Below are positions 10,351 through 20,616 of a DNA stretch of 64,000 bases, piece after piece. The translations under genes were made by a program, and so were the position numbers. Under the pieces are notes generated by a model. The model saw only the letters and a list, made by a program, of their open reading frames with translations. It searched no databases and had not been told where the DNA came from. Source of the stretch: Cladosporium sp. IMV 00045 (Eukaryota > Ascomycota > Dothideomycetes > Cladosporiales > Cladosporiaceae). The first letter of the stretch is position 1, and the number at the start of each line of letters is the position of its first letter. The DNA lies in contig MSJI02000885.1 of assembly GCA_001931905.2 (NCBI GenBank), positions 1 through 64,000 on the forward strand, written 5' to 3'.

Positions 10351-13300
10351 TTATTGCGAAGTCAAATGGTCCACAGCCTACAAATCAAGGAAAGTCAGTA
10401 ACCATCCCACCCCTCGCAAGTCAAAAAATTCGATAAAATCAACTCACCTTATTGATATCATAATCAAACTTCTCCAACGCATCCAGCGCCTGCGCGCGAT
10501 TATACCCCATCCCCGTCAGCCTCTTGAGGATAGGGTCATCATGCTCATCGCCCGGCGTGATAGCCGGCGCGGCCGCAGGCTTCGCCGTCGCAGCGCTCTG
10601 GGGCGAAGTCGGCTGCGGGGAGGCGGCTCCGTTGGTCTCCCAAGGATCATTGGTGGCAGAGCCTCCGAACGAAGTGTCCAGCGTGCCGGTGGCGGAATTG
10701 TCGAGGCCGGAGAAGATGGCGTCCCAGTCGTGCGAGGAGGAGCTCATCTGTTGGCTCGCGGTGCCGGAGCCGGCGGAAGAGAAGTTGGAGAAGCTGCTGT
10801 CGCCGAGGTGTTTGGAGGTTTGCTGCGAGTCGGCGATGGTGGTTGACATGCTTGCTGCGGGGGAGTCGAAGGCGGCGTTGAATTCGGATGCGTCACGGGA
10901 GTGGTTGCCGAAACCGAAGTCGGCGTCGGAGCCGCTTTTGTCGGCTTCTTTGGCTTCGGCGAGGCCGTCGAAGTCGTCGAATTCGTCGAAGTCATCCTTC
11001 GGGGCTGGCGCGGAGGTGGTTTGTACTTGTGGGGCGGCGGTGGCGGCTTCGGGCACGTTGCTTACGGGTCTGCTGTGGGCGTCGTGGAAGACGGTGCCTG
11101 TAGCGCTGGACGGGGTGCCTTCACCTGGGAAGACGGCCGTCTGGGGAGTCTGCAGGTGGTTCTCGGTCTCGGACGGCGCGAGGTGCTCGCCTGCAGGTGG
11201 CGGCACAGGCTCGGATTCTTCTCTAGCGGGGAGAAGACCACCGAATTGGGGTGGGAATTGGTTGGAGCTTGAGCGTTCTGCAGGTTGTTCGGTGCTGTCC
11301 TCGTACGCCGGTGGTGACTTGGAGTCAGTTGCGGTAGGTAGATCGCTAGCCGTCGATTGTTTCGAAACGAAGTCAGGTCTAGATGCTGCAAGATCATCTC
11401 CGGAGGCAACTTCAGCAGGCTTCTTCTCGTCTTCTGTAGCAGCGGCCGCAGCGCCATTTGGCTTAGCCGGAGAAGCTGCAGTAAAGTTGTCACCAAAGCC
11501 ATCATCAGAATCACTGTCGCTGTCGCTCTCATCATCGAGTTCCAAGTTCTGAATAGGCGGGAATTCAGAGCTAAATCCTGCTTGAGGCTTGGAGTTCTCA
11601 TTAGAGGCTGAAGCGAATGGGTCTTGGCCCTCTGCTGATTTGTTCTCATTACCGAAGCCAGCAAAAGCCGAATCAAAATCGTCCTTGCCAGTGACTGGTG
11701 CAGTGGATGGCGTTGCAGTCGTAGTTGACGGGCCAGAGAGCTCCTGCGCAGCAATACTCGGCTGAGATTGCTCGCTGGGGAAAGCACCAGGAACAGGCTC
11801 TGCGCCATCCGATGAGGGCAAGGGGCCCTCCTGACCAGGGAAACCACCGGGAATGGACTCAGAAACCTCGCCTGGGCTCGTCACACCTGGGGTTCCGAAA
11901 TCCTTAGGAGTATCAACGCCTCCGTGGCGACTCGCAGGCGGAACCACCTGTGTAGAGCCTGCCTCGCTCTCCGCGCTGGGACGTAGTCCTCCGATTGGCA
12001 ACTCAGTTGGCGTGAATTGTCTGCTCTCAGGCGGAGGTGGAGGCTCATCGACATTAGGAGCCGCTCGTGTCGCCTCGCCAAAAGGCGGAGGTGTAACAGA
12101 AGGCGTTGACCTGCCTTCCGAAGAAACTGATCCGGCGACGTTTGGCGCAACCGCGGCGGCAGCAGCAGCAACAGGGGCAGCACGTCCCACAAAGCTTGTG
12201 GCAGGTGGCGTACCGCTTCGGCTGCCAGGCTGCGCGAACGAAGGTCCGAAAAGCTGATCGAAGGCACTAGGAGTGGGTGCAGTAGCCATTGCCGTCGCCG
12301 GGCTGACTGAGCGCTGGCCTGCTGCAGCATCTGGAGAAGCCACCCTGGCGAACGGGTTGGTGGCACTCAGAGTGCTGGGAGCAGGACTGGTGACTTCCCT
12401 GCTCGCCGCTGCAGGTTCGCTAGGTTGGGGGCTCGCGGCCAATTCTCGCTCAAGATCGGCCTTCTCATTCTGCAAGCGGTCGCGTTCACTCTCGTTAGTC
12501 GCAAGTTGCTTCTTGTTGATGCTGACCATGCCCTTCTGCTGCCTGGCGTCCATCTTCGCCTTCTCCAGCTCAGGCTTGAGTCTTGTGATTTCAGCATTCA
12601 GCTGGCCGATACGCTGCTTGAGGTTGGCGTTCTCGGCTTGGTCAGCTTGAAGAGCCTGGAAGACAGTCTGGTGCTGCGTGCTGAGGTCTTGATAGCTTCC
12701 CTCCAACATAGCAAGTTCCTGGTTCATCTTCTTGGTGGACTCGCGGGAAGCGGTCAATTGCTGCTCCACGTCCTTTACGGTCCTGACTTCTTGCTCGTAC
12801 TGTGCCCTGAAATGTTGTAGTCTGGTCTCCAAGTCCTTCTTCTGAGCGGCGGTAGCATTGAGCTCGGTCTGTGTGGTAGCCTTCTTGCCTTGGGTCTGCT
12901 CCATCTGGTTTCTGAGGTTGCCGATTTGGCTGCTCATGTTTGCAAGCTCCATGGTGTCGCTGGTAACCTTGCTGCTTTCCTCGGCATTCGTTTCGTCCTC
13001 GCCAAGAAGATCGTCCATACCAGCGGGTTGAGGAGGTGCCCTGAATTGTTGCTGCTGCTGTTGCTGCTGCTGAGATGGGAAAGTTGGAGGAGCAGGACTT
13101 TGAGACGATGTCGCAGAGCCACCAGTGTTCTGGTTGGCAAGGCTAGCTCCAAACGCAGATGTCGGCATGAAAGGCTTGAAATGAGTGTTACCCTGTTGCG
13201 GCTGAGGTTGAAAGCGTTGCGGGCTGCTGGGCAAGGTGGGACTGCTTGGGTTGAAAGGGTCTTTCGAAGCAGATGCTCCAGTGCTTTGAGGCTGCAGCAC

Positions 13301-14596
13301 TGGCTGCGACTGCTGCGACGAACTCATATCATCCAGTCCGAAAAGATCGTCCGCGGCAGACTTAGGCATGTTTGAAGCGTTGTTCGCGTTGTCAAAAGCC
13401 GGGGCTGTGGTCTGCTCTGTCTGCTGCTGCAAGTTCTGCTTCCTCATGCTTGGAGGGACCAGCGCAGGCGGCAAGAATGCTGGAAGAGGTGCAGCGTTCG
13501 GCATCCTCTGTTGACGAATAAGATACATAGCGACCGCGAACTCATCCTTGGTGAGCTGTCCTTCGCTGTTGATGTCGGCCAGGTCCCAGACGGAGGCAAG
13601 GGTGTCTTCGGGCAATCCAGAGTCAGAAAAGAAACGAACGGCCTGTTCACCGTTGATAATGCCGTTGCCCTGCGTGTCGACAGTGCTGAAGAATTGGTCG
13701 TACTTGGCCTTTTCTTGCGGCGTGATAAGCCACTGCGGACCGGTCGTCTGCGCAGACATCGGCGGAGGTGTGCCGTAAGTTGGAGGCCTCGCAAGCGGGC
13801 TTTGAGTCCGAGGTGGTCCTCCAGCTCCAGAGAACTGTCTTGGAATGGCAGCAGCACCGGGCGCCGCACGGTTGGCAGGTGGAGGAGGCGCGCCGCGTCT
13901 AGCAGCAGCTTGATAGAAGCCAGGCGGAAGGGTGTTTGGCAACGCAGTCATCGACTTTGTCTTCATGCTTGTGAGCAGGTGCATGGCCACGATGAACTCG
14001 GTCTGGTCCAGCGCGCCACGCTGCTCCCTGTCCGACAGCATCCATATCCGACCAAGAGTTTCGTTGGGAAGACCCGACTTTTCGAATATCGCCTTTGCCG
14101 TGCCAGCGTCCAATTGTCCGTTTTGCGCTCCCGACTTATCAAACAACCCAGAGTATTGCTGCACCTTCTGTGGGTCCAAGGGAGGTACGCGGATCGGCGG
14201 CTGTCCGCTCGTTTGCGGCTGCAGCGCTCCCGGTGGTGCTGCGCCTTGCGAAGGGCTCGCTGGGCCCGGTCCGGGAGGAATCTGAATACCATCGAATCTG
14301 GGTATGGGTGCTTGCTGGAAGGCCAGCTCGGTCGTCGGCTCCCTGCCGGCTTGGTAGTGACCAATGAGACGCAGCACAATGCAGAACCCAGGACGGGTGA
14401 GCAGGCCGCGGTTCTCAGTGTCGGCAATCTGCCATATTTCTCCGAGAACTTGCGCGTCGAGGGTGGTGCGTTCGAAGAAGGGGACGGCGCGCTCGCCGGT
14501 GACGACGCCTAGCTGGTCGGTATCGGCGAGATTAAAGAGGTAGGCAAAGGCGCGTTTTTCTTCGGCGGAGAGGTTCAGGATAGCAGGGTCTGACAT
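10351..14596 (-). CDS. EDE1: EDE1-like endocytic scaffold (EH domains, coiled coil, UBA)
   Basis: Early endocytic scaffold of the Eps15/Ede1 type, recruited at clathrin sites on the plasma membrane. Two exons: 10448-14596 and a last exon of only 27 bp at 10351-10377. The 70-nt intron (GTGAGT...TAG) is phase 0, giving 1391 aa. Three EH domains occupy roughly residues 8-105, 130-230 and 285-385, each with a calcium-loop-like centre. A Gln run precedes a coiled coil (about 540-740) rich in LEKAKM/QLNAEI heptads. A long disordered Pro/Ser/Asp tail with DPF motifs follows. The C-terminal UBA has the MGY loop (LTGMGYNRAQALDALEKF) and is completed only by the small exon (AVDHLTSQ). Without that exon the UBA would end early at the intron. 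The start ATG is repeated in block C at 51358-51360. Confidence 0.95.
13041..13072 (-). repeat. CAG/CAA microsatellite coding poly-Gln in EDE1
   Basis: A TTGCTG-type run on the plus strand encodes nine consecutive Gln in EDE1 between the EH domains and the coiled coil. It is a likely length-variable tract in a disordered linker. Confidence 0.7.
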
Positions 14597-14660
14597 TGTG
14601 TTAGCTTTCCTGGCGATCCGAGGTGGTCGTTCATGCGTGATGCGTACTGGGATCGTTGCT
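14527..14660. repeat. 134-bp terminal overlap, copy 1
   Basis: The last 134 bases before the N gap (EDE1 codons 1-23 and its immediate upstream) are identical to 51291-51424, the first bases after the second gap. This looks like an unresolved contig-end overlap, not a biological repeat. Confidence 0.92.
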
Positions 14661-14680
14661 NNNNNNNNNNNNNNNNNNNN
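14661..14680. other. Assembly gap (20 N)
   Basis: A run of 20 N joins EDE1 upstream sequence to the actin 3' flank copy. The uniform 20-N size matches the second gap, so it is a placeholder rather than a measured distance. Confidence 0.95.
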
Positions 14681-16532
14681 TGGGAGTGGAATCTCCTTCT
14701 TTTTCTTTCCCTTCCTTTGCTACGAGGCTCTTTGCTCCGCTTTGAAATGAATGCACGTTTGTAGCGAGATTGAAACTAAAAGAAATATCAGAATGTGTTT
14801 TCCCTTTGAATGTGAGTTGGCGTTTGTGTGTTTCATAACCGGTCTTGTCAGTCCATGAGTTTCGTATGTAACTTTCTCGCACGTACTGGGTATCTCCGAC
14901 GCAGCTAGATCTCACTCCTCCACCTGCTTGACCGTTTACTAATCATGACATTCATGGAAGCAGCTAATGATAGGGCGAGACCATGCATGCGAGCACCGAA
15001 GTGGAGAGATCTCATGTTGAGCTTGATCAAAGTATGACGTATGTTTCAACATCACTTTATCAATTGAGGGACTGGCAACACTTCTTTCTTTTTTGTTTCT
15101 TTAGCACATTCCCCATATAGCATCTCTAGGTTCTTTCAGTCCGTTCAAGATTTTACTTACAACACCTTCAAGACTGGCAATCAGGGCCAGCCAGCGCACA
15201 GCATCCTCCATAGCATTCGCCACCAGAACACCACCACACTTCAACATCACAAGCAACCTGCCGCATCGCCCACTCGCCACAATGGCCACCGACAAGAAAA
15301 ACATCGTAATAATCGGCGGCGGGATCATCGGCTGCACGTCCGCCTACTACCTCACGCGCCACCCCTCCTTCGACCCCTCCAAGCACTCCATCACCCTCCT
15401 GGAAGCCTCCTCCATCGCCGGCGGCGCTTCAGGCAAAGCGGGCGGTTTGCTAGGTCTCTGGGCTTATCCGAGCAGTCTCGTCCCGCTGAGCTATCGCTTG
15501 CACAAGGAATTGGCCGAAGAGCATGGAGGTGAGGAGAGGTGGGGTTATAGAGCTGTGCATTGCGCACAGGTCGATTGTGTGGGGAGGAAGGATGATGGGA
15601 GAGAGAAGAAGAGTAATGGAAGCGGCAAGGGTGGTGAGGAGAAGGAAGATAATGTGAGTTTGCAGAAACGCAGTAAGGAAGCTCTGGGCAGATTACGTGC
15701 TGCTGGCGTCCCTAAGGAACTCGACTGGATCGACCCGGATAGTCTGAGGTATTACGACGAAATGGGCGACCCCTCCAACACGGCGCAAGTCCATCCCTAC
15801 CAATTCACGACTTCCATGGCCGATCTCGCGCGCGAAGCAGGCGCCGACATCCGCACGCACTCCGCCGTCGATAAGATCAACTATACGCCCGACGGCTCGG
15901 CTGTGGAATCCGTCACCTACACTTCCACCTCCCCAGAAGGCAGCAAAGAAACCCAAACCCTCCCAGCAACAGACATCGTCCTCGCCGCCGGCCCGTGGAC
16001 CCAACGCCTCCTCCCCAGCGCTCCCATCTCCGCCCTGCGCGCCCATAGCGTGACAATCCGCCCTTCCCGCCCGGTGAGCGCTTACTGCCTCTTCACGGAA
16101 ATCAAGCTCAAATCCAGCGGCCGCTCCAGCGAGACAGTAAGTCCAGAAATCTACGCCCGCCCCAACAACGAAGTCTACGCCTGCGGCGAAGGCGACCGCC
16201 TCGTCCCCTTACCCTCCTTATCCTCAGACGTGAGCGTGGACGCGCAGCGCTGCGACGACATCGCAGAGCAAGTCGGCGCGGTGTCTGAGGAGTTGAGAGG
16301 CGGGGAAGTCACGGCTAGGCAGGCTTGTTATTTGCCTAATGTTTCTTCGCCGAAGGCGAGTGGGCCGCTGGTGGGTTTGACGGGGACGCAGGGGTTGGTG
16401 TTGGCGGCGGGGCATACGTGCTGGGGGATTCAGAATGGGCCTGGAACGGGGAAGTTGGTGAGTGAGTTTGTTTTTGGGGGGCAGGGGGTGAGTGCGCGGG
16501 TGGGGCGGTTGGATCCGAGGGTTTGTTTGTGA
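14681..16532 (+). repeat. Duplicated segment, copy 2 (actin 3' flank plus FAD oxidoreductase)
   Basis: Counterpart of 1580-3447. Noncoding sequence 14681-15281 aligns with 1580-2196, with substitutions and small indels such as the loss of the CTCATCCAACTATGCTGG-type stretch. Coding sequence follows without frame change. An actin copy would be expected immediately to its left but is absent, replaced by the gap. Confidence 0.9.
15282..16532 (+). CDS. FAD-dependent oxidoreductase (DAO fold, TDA3-like), copy 2
   Basis: Second copy of the 416-aa FAD oxidoreductase, same length and same start context. The FAD motif NIVIIGGGIIGCTSAYYL, the GGASGKAGGLLGLWAYPSS segment and the C-terminal GHTCWGIQNGPGTGKLVSE are unchanged. 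Differences from copy 1 cluster in the charged insert (DDGREKKSN against DEGKEKKSD), in TSPEGSKETQ against TSDGSNKETQ, and at the last 20 residues (GGQGVSARVGRLDPRVCL). The open frame and conservative substitutions indicate both copies are under selection or very recent. The next gene downstream here is EMI1-like, not the NLR found after copy 1. Confidence 0.85.
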   Translation: MATDKKNIVIIGGGIIGCTSAYYLTRHPSFDPSKHSITLLEASSIAGGASGKAGGLLGLWAYPSSLVPLSYRLHKELAEEHGGEERWGYRAVHCAQVDCVGRKDDGREKKSNGSGKGGEEKEDNVSLQKRSKEALGRLRAAGVPKELDWIDPDSLRYYDEMGDPSNTAQVHPYQFTTSMADLAREAGADIRTHSAVDKINYTPDGSAVESVTYTSTSPEGSKETQTLPATDIVLAAGPWTQRLLPSAPISALRAHSVTIRPSRPVSAYCLFTEIKLKSSGRSSETVSPEIYARPNNEVYACGEGDRLVPLPSLSSDVSVDAQRCDDIAEQVGAVSEELRGGEVTARQACYLPNVSSPKASGPLVGLTGTQGLVLAAGHTCWGIQNGPGTGKLVSEFVFGGQGVSARVGRLDPRVCL

Positions 16533-18066
16533 GGGTTTTTGAGCATGAGGGATAAGGATTTGGAGGGGAGAGGGGAGAGGGGAAAGGTCGAGATGGTTGG
16601 GGATTGTGGCCGAGTGATTAGGTGTGCATGATATGGTACAGGGGAGTGTGGATGCATGTGTCTTGTGTGAAACGATAGAATTGACAGTGTGATGCTATCA
16701 CCCATCCATCACTTGGGTTGTTTTCTCCCCAAATCGTTCCCTTCTCGTCGACTCCGTCCTACCAGGGCCTGTCTCTGTCTCGTTGCGTTGAATGGTGAGA
16801 GGGTGAGTATCCATGCAAATCCCTCCAATCAAGCTCTCGCCCATCCAATAAAGCAATGCTGCCTCGTCGAGCAACCCCTTTCACCGAGCAGTACAAATTC
16901 GCGTGAGTGTGACACTGCATTGAAATACTTTGCCGTTTGGACGGTCGGATGGTACGCTCTGTGCTTCCTCGTGGAAAAGCAGCCACGGTCTTTGATAAAA
17001 GACAACTTGATAGTGAATGTTGTTCTCCACGTGCCTTTTTTGCTTGCAAACACGGTCAACGTCGCAATTCCTGCATTACGGGGTGTGGGCGGGTTCTGGG
17101 ACTTCATGGATCGTTTGAGGATGTTCTGCTACGTTCGCCTATCCGCGTAACATTGGGCTACTGTCTTGTCTTTGAATAAGGTATATACTTGCGTCAGAGG
17201 TTCAAGAGACCACGCCTCGCGCGATGGAGCAGATCGAGGGCGAGGTAGTAGCTCGAAGTTCAAGGGAAATGGCTTTCGACTGATTGCTAGCTTTCTTTGA
17301 TGGATATGTCAAAGTGCTTTGAGCTTGGGGACGAAGTGTAGGGTTTGTGTCCGTCGTGCAAGCCAGTTTGGATGTTGGGTATATGTATACTGAATTTTGA
17401 CGTTGAGAAATGCGCGAGAAGCGGTCGCTGGCGGTTCATTTCAGATTTTCGAATGGTTCTCGTGCTTCTGGAAGATTTCTGGCTATCAGTATGTCTTGGT
17501 AAATCGAACAATAAGCACAGTCAATGGTGATAGGAAGGAGATAAGATTGGGTGAGTGAGCGAAGGGTTAGGGTTGGGGTAAGCACTCAGAGGATTTCGTT
17601 ATGGGAGGGCGAATGTATTGTCTATCGAATTAATCGAGTGCTACTTTACGAGGTTCAAAAAAGTAAGTTCAAGCACTCGTTTCATTATGGTTTCGTCGAG
17701 TGTGACTTGCGTTGTCTAGAATATCGTTCGAATCTGGCGACAAGTCAAATCGTTGGTAGTTGGAATGACCGAATGTGTGCTCACAGAATCGCATCAGCTC
17801 AATCCTTGTTGGACTGACACAAAGAGCATCAAACATTTTATCCTGTAACAAAATATTTTCCACAGGGAAACAAAGTAGCTCATATCTTTTCCCGAGTCCT
17901 TGTTGGACCAACATTGCATCCATCTGAGTTGTCTACCTAGAACTGAAGTCGAGCTCACAAGCGGGCTTCGACCCGCACGTGACGTCGGGCTTCCTCCAAC
18001 GACATCGAATTCTCCCAAAGACAGCAATCCAAACCGCGAACGATGATCAAGTAAAACATTCTCACA
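16533..18066. other. Intergenic between oxidoreductase copy 2 and EMI1-like gene
   Basis: No supported gene. A purine-rich GGGGAGAGGGGAGAGGGG tract lies at about 16565-16583. The phrase CCTTGTTGGAC occurs twice (about 17804 and 17897). Open frames of up to about 150 codons carry no family signal and have no conserved splice structure that I can see. Confidence 0.5.
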
Positions 18067-18771
18067 ATGGGCTGGTGGCCATTCTCTTCCAGCGAACCAT
18101 CGCCCACGACCTCTGCTCAAAATGACACCCCTCAAGAGTCCAAGAAGCGCGACTTCACCCTGACGGACGAACAACACCTCCGCATCTTCGGCCGCCCTCG
18201 ACAAGACTTCGGATCCTCCAGCTCGCGCGACGAGCAAGCCGACTCGGAACTCACGGCCTTCCTGAAAGAAATCGGTGCTGCCGAGAACAAAAAAGATGCA
18301 GACACAAACACCGCGCCAGCACTCGCCAGCGCAACACCAGCAAGCGCCGATGCAGCGCCAAAACCCAACAATGTCGACTCCTCCGGCCGGCGCATCCACC
18401 CCGACGGCACCCTCGACATAACGCCCGAAGCGCTCTACCCGCGAAGCATGTCGTGCCGACAGGCCTTCGACCAGGCTTTCTACTGCCAGTCGCTGGGGGG
18501 CAAGTTCAACGACATCTACCGGTTCGGGTCGCTGCACAGCTGCAGCGAGCAGTGGGGCGCGTTCTGGTTCTGCATGCGCGTGCGCGGCTACGGGGACGAG
18601 GACAAGGAGAAGGTCGTATCGGAGTATTACAGGGACAGGGAGGAGAGGCGGAAGAAGGAGTATGGCAGTTCGGAGGATGTTTGGGAGATACGGACGAGGG
18701 GCGTGGAGAGGGCGTTTTGGAAGGATCCTAGGGGGAGTGGGGAGGAGGGGGATATGGCTGTTAAGGAGTAG
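18067..18771 (+). CDS. EMI1-like twin CX9C protein (DUF3128)
   Basis: A 234-aa protein with a C-terminal coiled-coil-helix-coiled-coil-helix unit. Cys130 and Cys140, and Cys159 and Cys169, form two perfect CX9C motifs (CRQAFDQAFYC and CSEQWGAFWFC). Twin CX9C proteins usually fold in the mitochondrial intermembrane space with two disulfides made by Mia40. The sequence matches the DUF3128/Emi1 pattern, whose yeast member is needed for early meiotic induction and respiratory function. The first 110 residues are disordered and Ala/Ser/Pro-rich, with the conserved-looking element LTDEQHLRIFGRPRQDF. The start ATG sits in CACAATGGG context with no intron. The exact role here is inferred from family. 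Confidence 0.85.
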   Translation: MGWWPFSSSEPSPTTSAQNDTPQESKKRDFTLTDEQHLRIFGRPRQDFGSSSSRDEQADSELTAFLKEIGAAENKKDADTNTAPALASATPASADAAPKPNNVDSSGRRIHPDGTLDITPEALYPRSMSCRQAFDQAFYCQSLGGKFNDIYRFGSLHSCSEQWGAFWFCMRVRGYGDEDKEKVVSEYYRDREERRKKEYGSSEDVWEIRTRGVERAFWKDPRGSGEEGDMAVKE

Positions 18772-19395
18772 GAGGAATGATTGTAGAGATATGAACGGAT
18801 GTGAAGGAACAGGGGTGGGGCTGGAGCTGGCTATTATAGGAATAGAGAGGGTTTTCTGTACGATTATGAACTTGAATGCTGTGAAGTAGTGTTTCTTCTC
18901 TTAAGCGACACTTCAAAAACGTATGCTGGGTTGAAAGTTGGTCTAGCGAGGGTCACTATGTGAGTCTCTGTGATGGATTCAAGATATGACCTCTTTCAGC
19001 TACCGTACAGAAATACAAGAATGCGATGAGACATAACACTCTACAAGGTTATGTCATCAACTTGAGATGTACAATGAAAGTTAAATTGAGAATGTCGAGA
19101 GAGGAACAGTTATTTTTGTATCCTTGACAGGATGATCGATAATATGATTATGTGGGTTGCCTCTCTGGTCAGGCTATTGATCTAACTAAATAAAAAAATA
19201 TGCTATTCTGGATGAAAGGGGTTGTCTACGAAATGAAGATCATGGCACATAAAGAAAATGAATTAAAAAGAAATTCCGCCCATCATCGCAGTGCCTCAAG
19301 CATCGAAAAATCTCGTTCGGCTTGGTAAAGTGGTAGACATGCAACGGAGGAAAAGGGCTTGTTGATCGATCCTGCTCTCTAAGGACAAGACGCGC
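18772..19395. other. Intergenic, convergent 3' flanks
   Basis: AT-rich sequence between converging genes. A segment at about 19322-19345 (TTGGTAAAGTGGTAGACATG) resembles a tRNA A box, but no matching arms were found. Nothing else is seen. Confidence 0.5.
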
Positions 19396-20616
19396 TTAGT
19401 CAAGAGGAGACTGGTGGTTGAAGACGCTGGTGTGGAGGTCGGTGTTCAGGGGAGCGCCGTAGTAGTCAAGCTCGACCTTCTTGGTGTTGATGAAGGTGGA
19501 GTTGCCGCGGAAGCCGCGGATGTCGTCCTCGCCCATCAGCTTCATCGTGTTCTCGAGCTCCAGCTGGAAGATGTTGAGGAGCTTGGCGATGCCGTCCTGG
19601 CCGTAGATGTTGGCGAAGTAGAAGGGACGGCCAACGCCGACGGCGGTCACGCCGAGGGAGATAAGGGCGAGCATGTGGGAAGCGGTGCGCACGCCACCGT
19701 CAGCGTAGATCTCGATCTGGTCGAAGACTTCGGGGTAGTCGCGGTGCAGGTCGAGGAGGATCTCGACGGCGGTGATGCCGAGGTCGGTCTGGCGACCGCC
19801 GTGGTTGGAGAGGTAGACGGCAGGGAAGCCGGCGTCGGCGCAGACCTTCACGTCATGGGCGGTCTTGACACCCTTGGGGACGATGGGGAGGCTGGTCATG
19901 CTGCGGAGCTGGATCATCTCCTCGAGGGTGATGCCGGCGGAGTGAGCGCTGCCGGTGCTGGTCCTGTAGCGGTCGTAGCGAGGGCGGACAGCCTCAACGC
20001 CAGTGTTGTCGACGGTAAGGAAGATGGCGCGGTAACCGTTCTGCTCCATGCGGTTGAGCTCATCTTGCAGACGGTCCTGGTCGCGCCAGATGTACTCCTG
20101 GTGGAACATGATCTGGCCGTCGCGACGAGCGTCGGCAATCTCCTCGATGGAGAGGGTGGAGGAGATGGAGGGCACGTAGAGGACGTTGGCATCGCCAGCG
20201 GCTCTGACCAAGTTCCTCTCGGCCTCAGAGTTGGTGTAACCAGCCTGAGCAGCCGGGGCAATGAAGAAAGGAGAGCTGAACTCGTGACCCAGAATCCTGG
20301 TGTTGGTGTACAGGTTGGAGACATCTCTGAACGCAAAGCCGTTCATGATAAGCTTCTCCCAGTCGTGCATGTTACGCTCGTAGGTGATCTCGTCCAGAGC
20401 AGCAGTGCGGTAGTACGCATAGCGACGACCGTTCAGAACGTTCTTTGCGGCGAACTGAAAGTCGTTGGCATCGACCATGTCGTCGAGAGGAGGGTTCTGG
20501 CCAGTAGTCCATGAAGAGGTGTCAAGGCCAGTGTAAGGGAGACCTTCGAAATCGATCTCCGCAGCCTGAACAGACGCGGCGGCCCCGAGGGCAGCCATCA
20601 AAGTAGAAGTGCGCAT
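19396..20616 (-). CDS. Secreted FMN-dependent 2-hydroxyacid dehydrogenase/oxidase
   Basis: FMN TIM-barrel enzyme of the L-lactate dehydrogenase/glycolate oxidase family, 406 aa. I place the start at the ATG at 20616, because it opens a signal peptide (MRTSTLMAALGAAASVQA, cut near AEID). The longer frame to 20703 begins with GTG. Family signatures present: PFFIAPAA (about 116-123), YVPSISSTLS (147-156), FLTVDN (199-204), catalytic base region PKGVKTAHD with Lys249, SNHGGRQTD with His272 and Arg275, and DGGVR...GVGRPF (307-332). There is no cytochrome b5 domain, so it is not a Cyb2-type lactate:cytochrome c reductase. If it reacts with oxygen it would release hydrogen peroxide in the secretory route or outside the cell; that is inference. 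The sequence does not fix the substrate. Confidence 0.86.
   Translation of the reverse strand: MRTSTLMAALGAAASVQAAEIDFEGLPYTGLDTSSWTTGQNPPLDDMVDANDFQFAAKNVLNGRRYAYYRTAALDEITYERNMHDWEKLIMNGFAFRDVSNLYTNTRILGHEFSSPFFIAPAAQAGYTNSEAERNLVRAAGDANVLYVPSISSTLSIEEIADARRDGQIMFHQEYIWRDQDRLQDELNRMEQNGYRAIFLTVDNTGVEAVRPRYDRYRTSTGSAHSAGITLEEMIQLRSMTSLPIVPKGVKTAHDVKVCADAGFPAVYLSNHGGRQTDLGITAVEILLDLHRDYPEVFDQIEIYADGGVRTASHMLALISLGVTAVGVGRPFYFANIYGQDGIAKLLNIFQLELENTMKLMGEDDIRGFRGNSTFINTKKVELDYYGAPLNTDLHTSVFNHQSPLD

Noticed and set aside
10524..11552. Plus-strand open frame of 342 codons
   Set aside because: Antisense shadow of the EDE1 low-complexity tail; composition is biased and no domain is present.
14631..14915. 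Minus-strand open frame running across the first N gap
   Set aside because: Artificial fusion through N bases.
16689..17150. Open frame of 153 codons after oxidoreductase copy 2
   Set aside because: No motif, no coding bias, and nothing comparable after copy 1.
19312..19385. tRNA-like stretch with an A-box-like word (TTGGTAAAGTGGTAGACATG)
   Set aside because: No convincing B box (GGTTCGANTCC), acceptor stem or anticodon arm could be paired around it.
19414..20514. Plus-strand 366-codon open frame
   Set aside because: Antisense of the hydroxyacid dehydrogenase, rich in Val/Gly/Asp as expected for a mirror frame.
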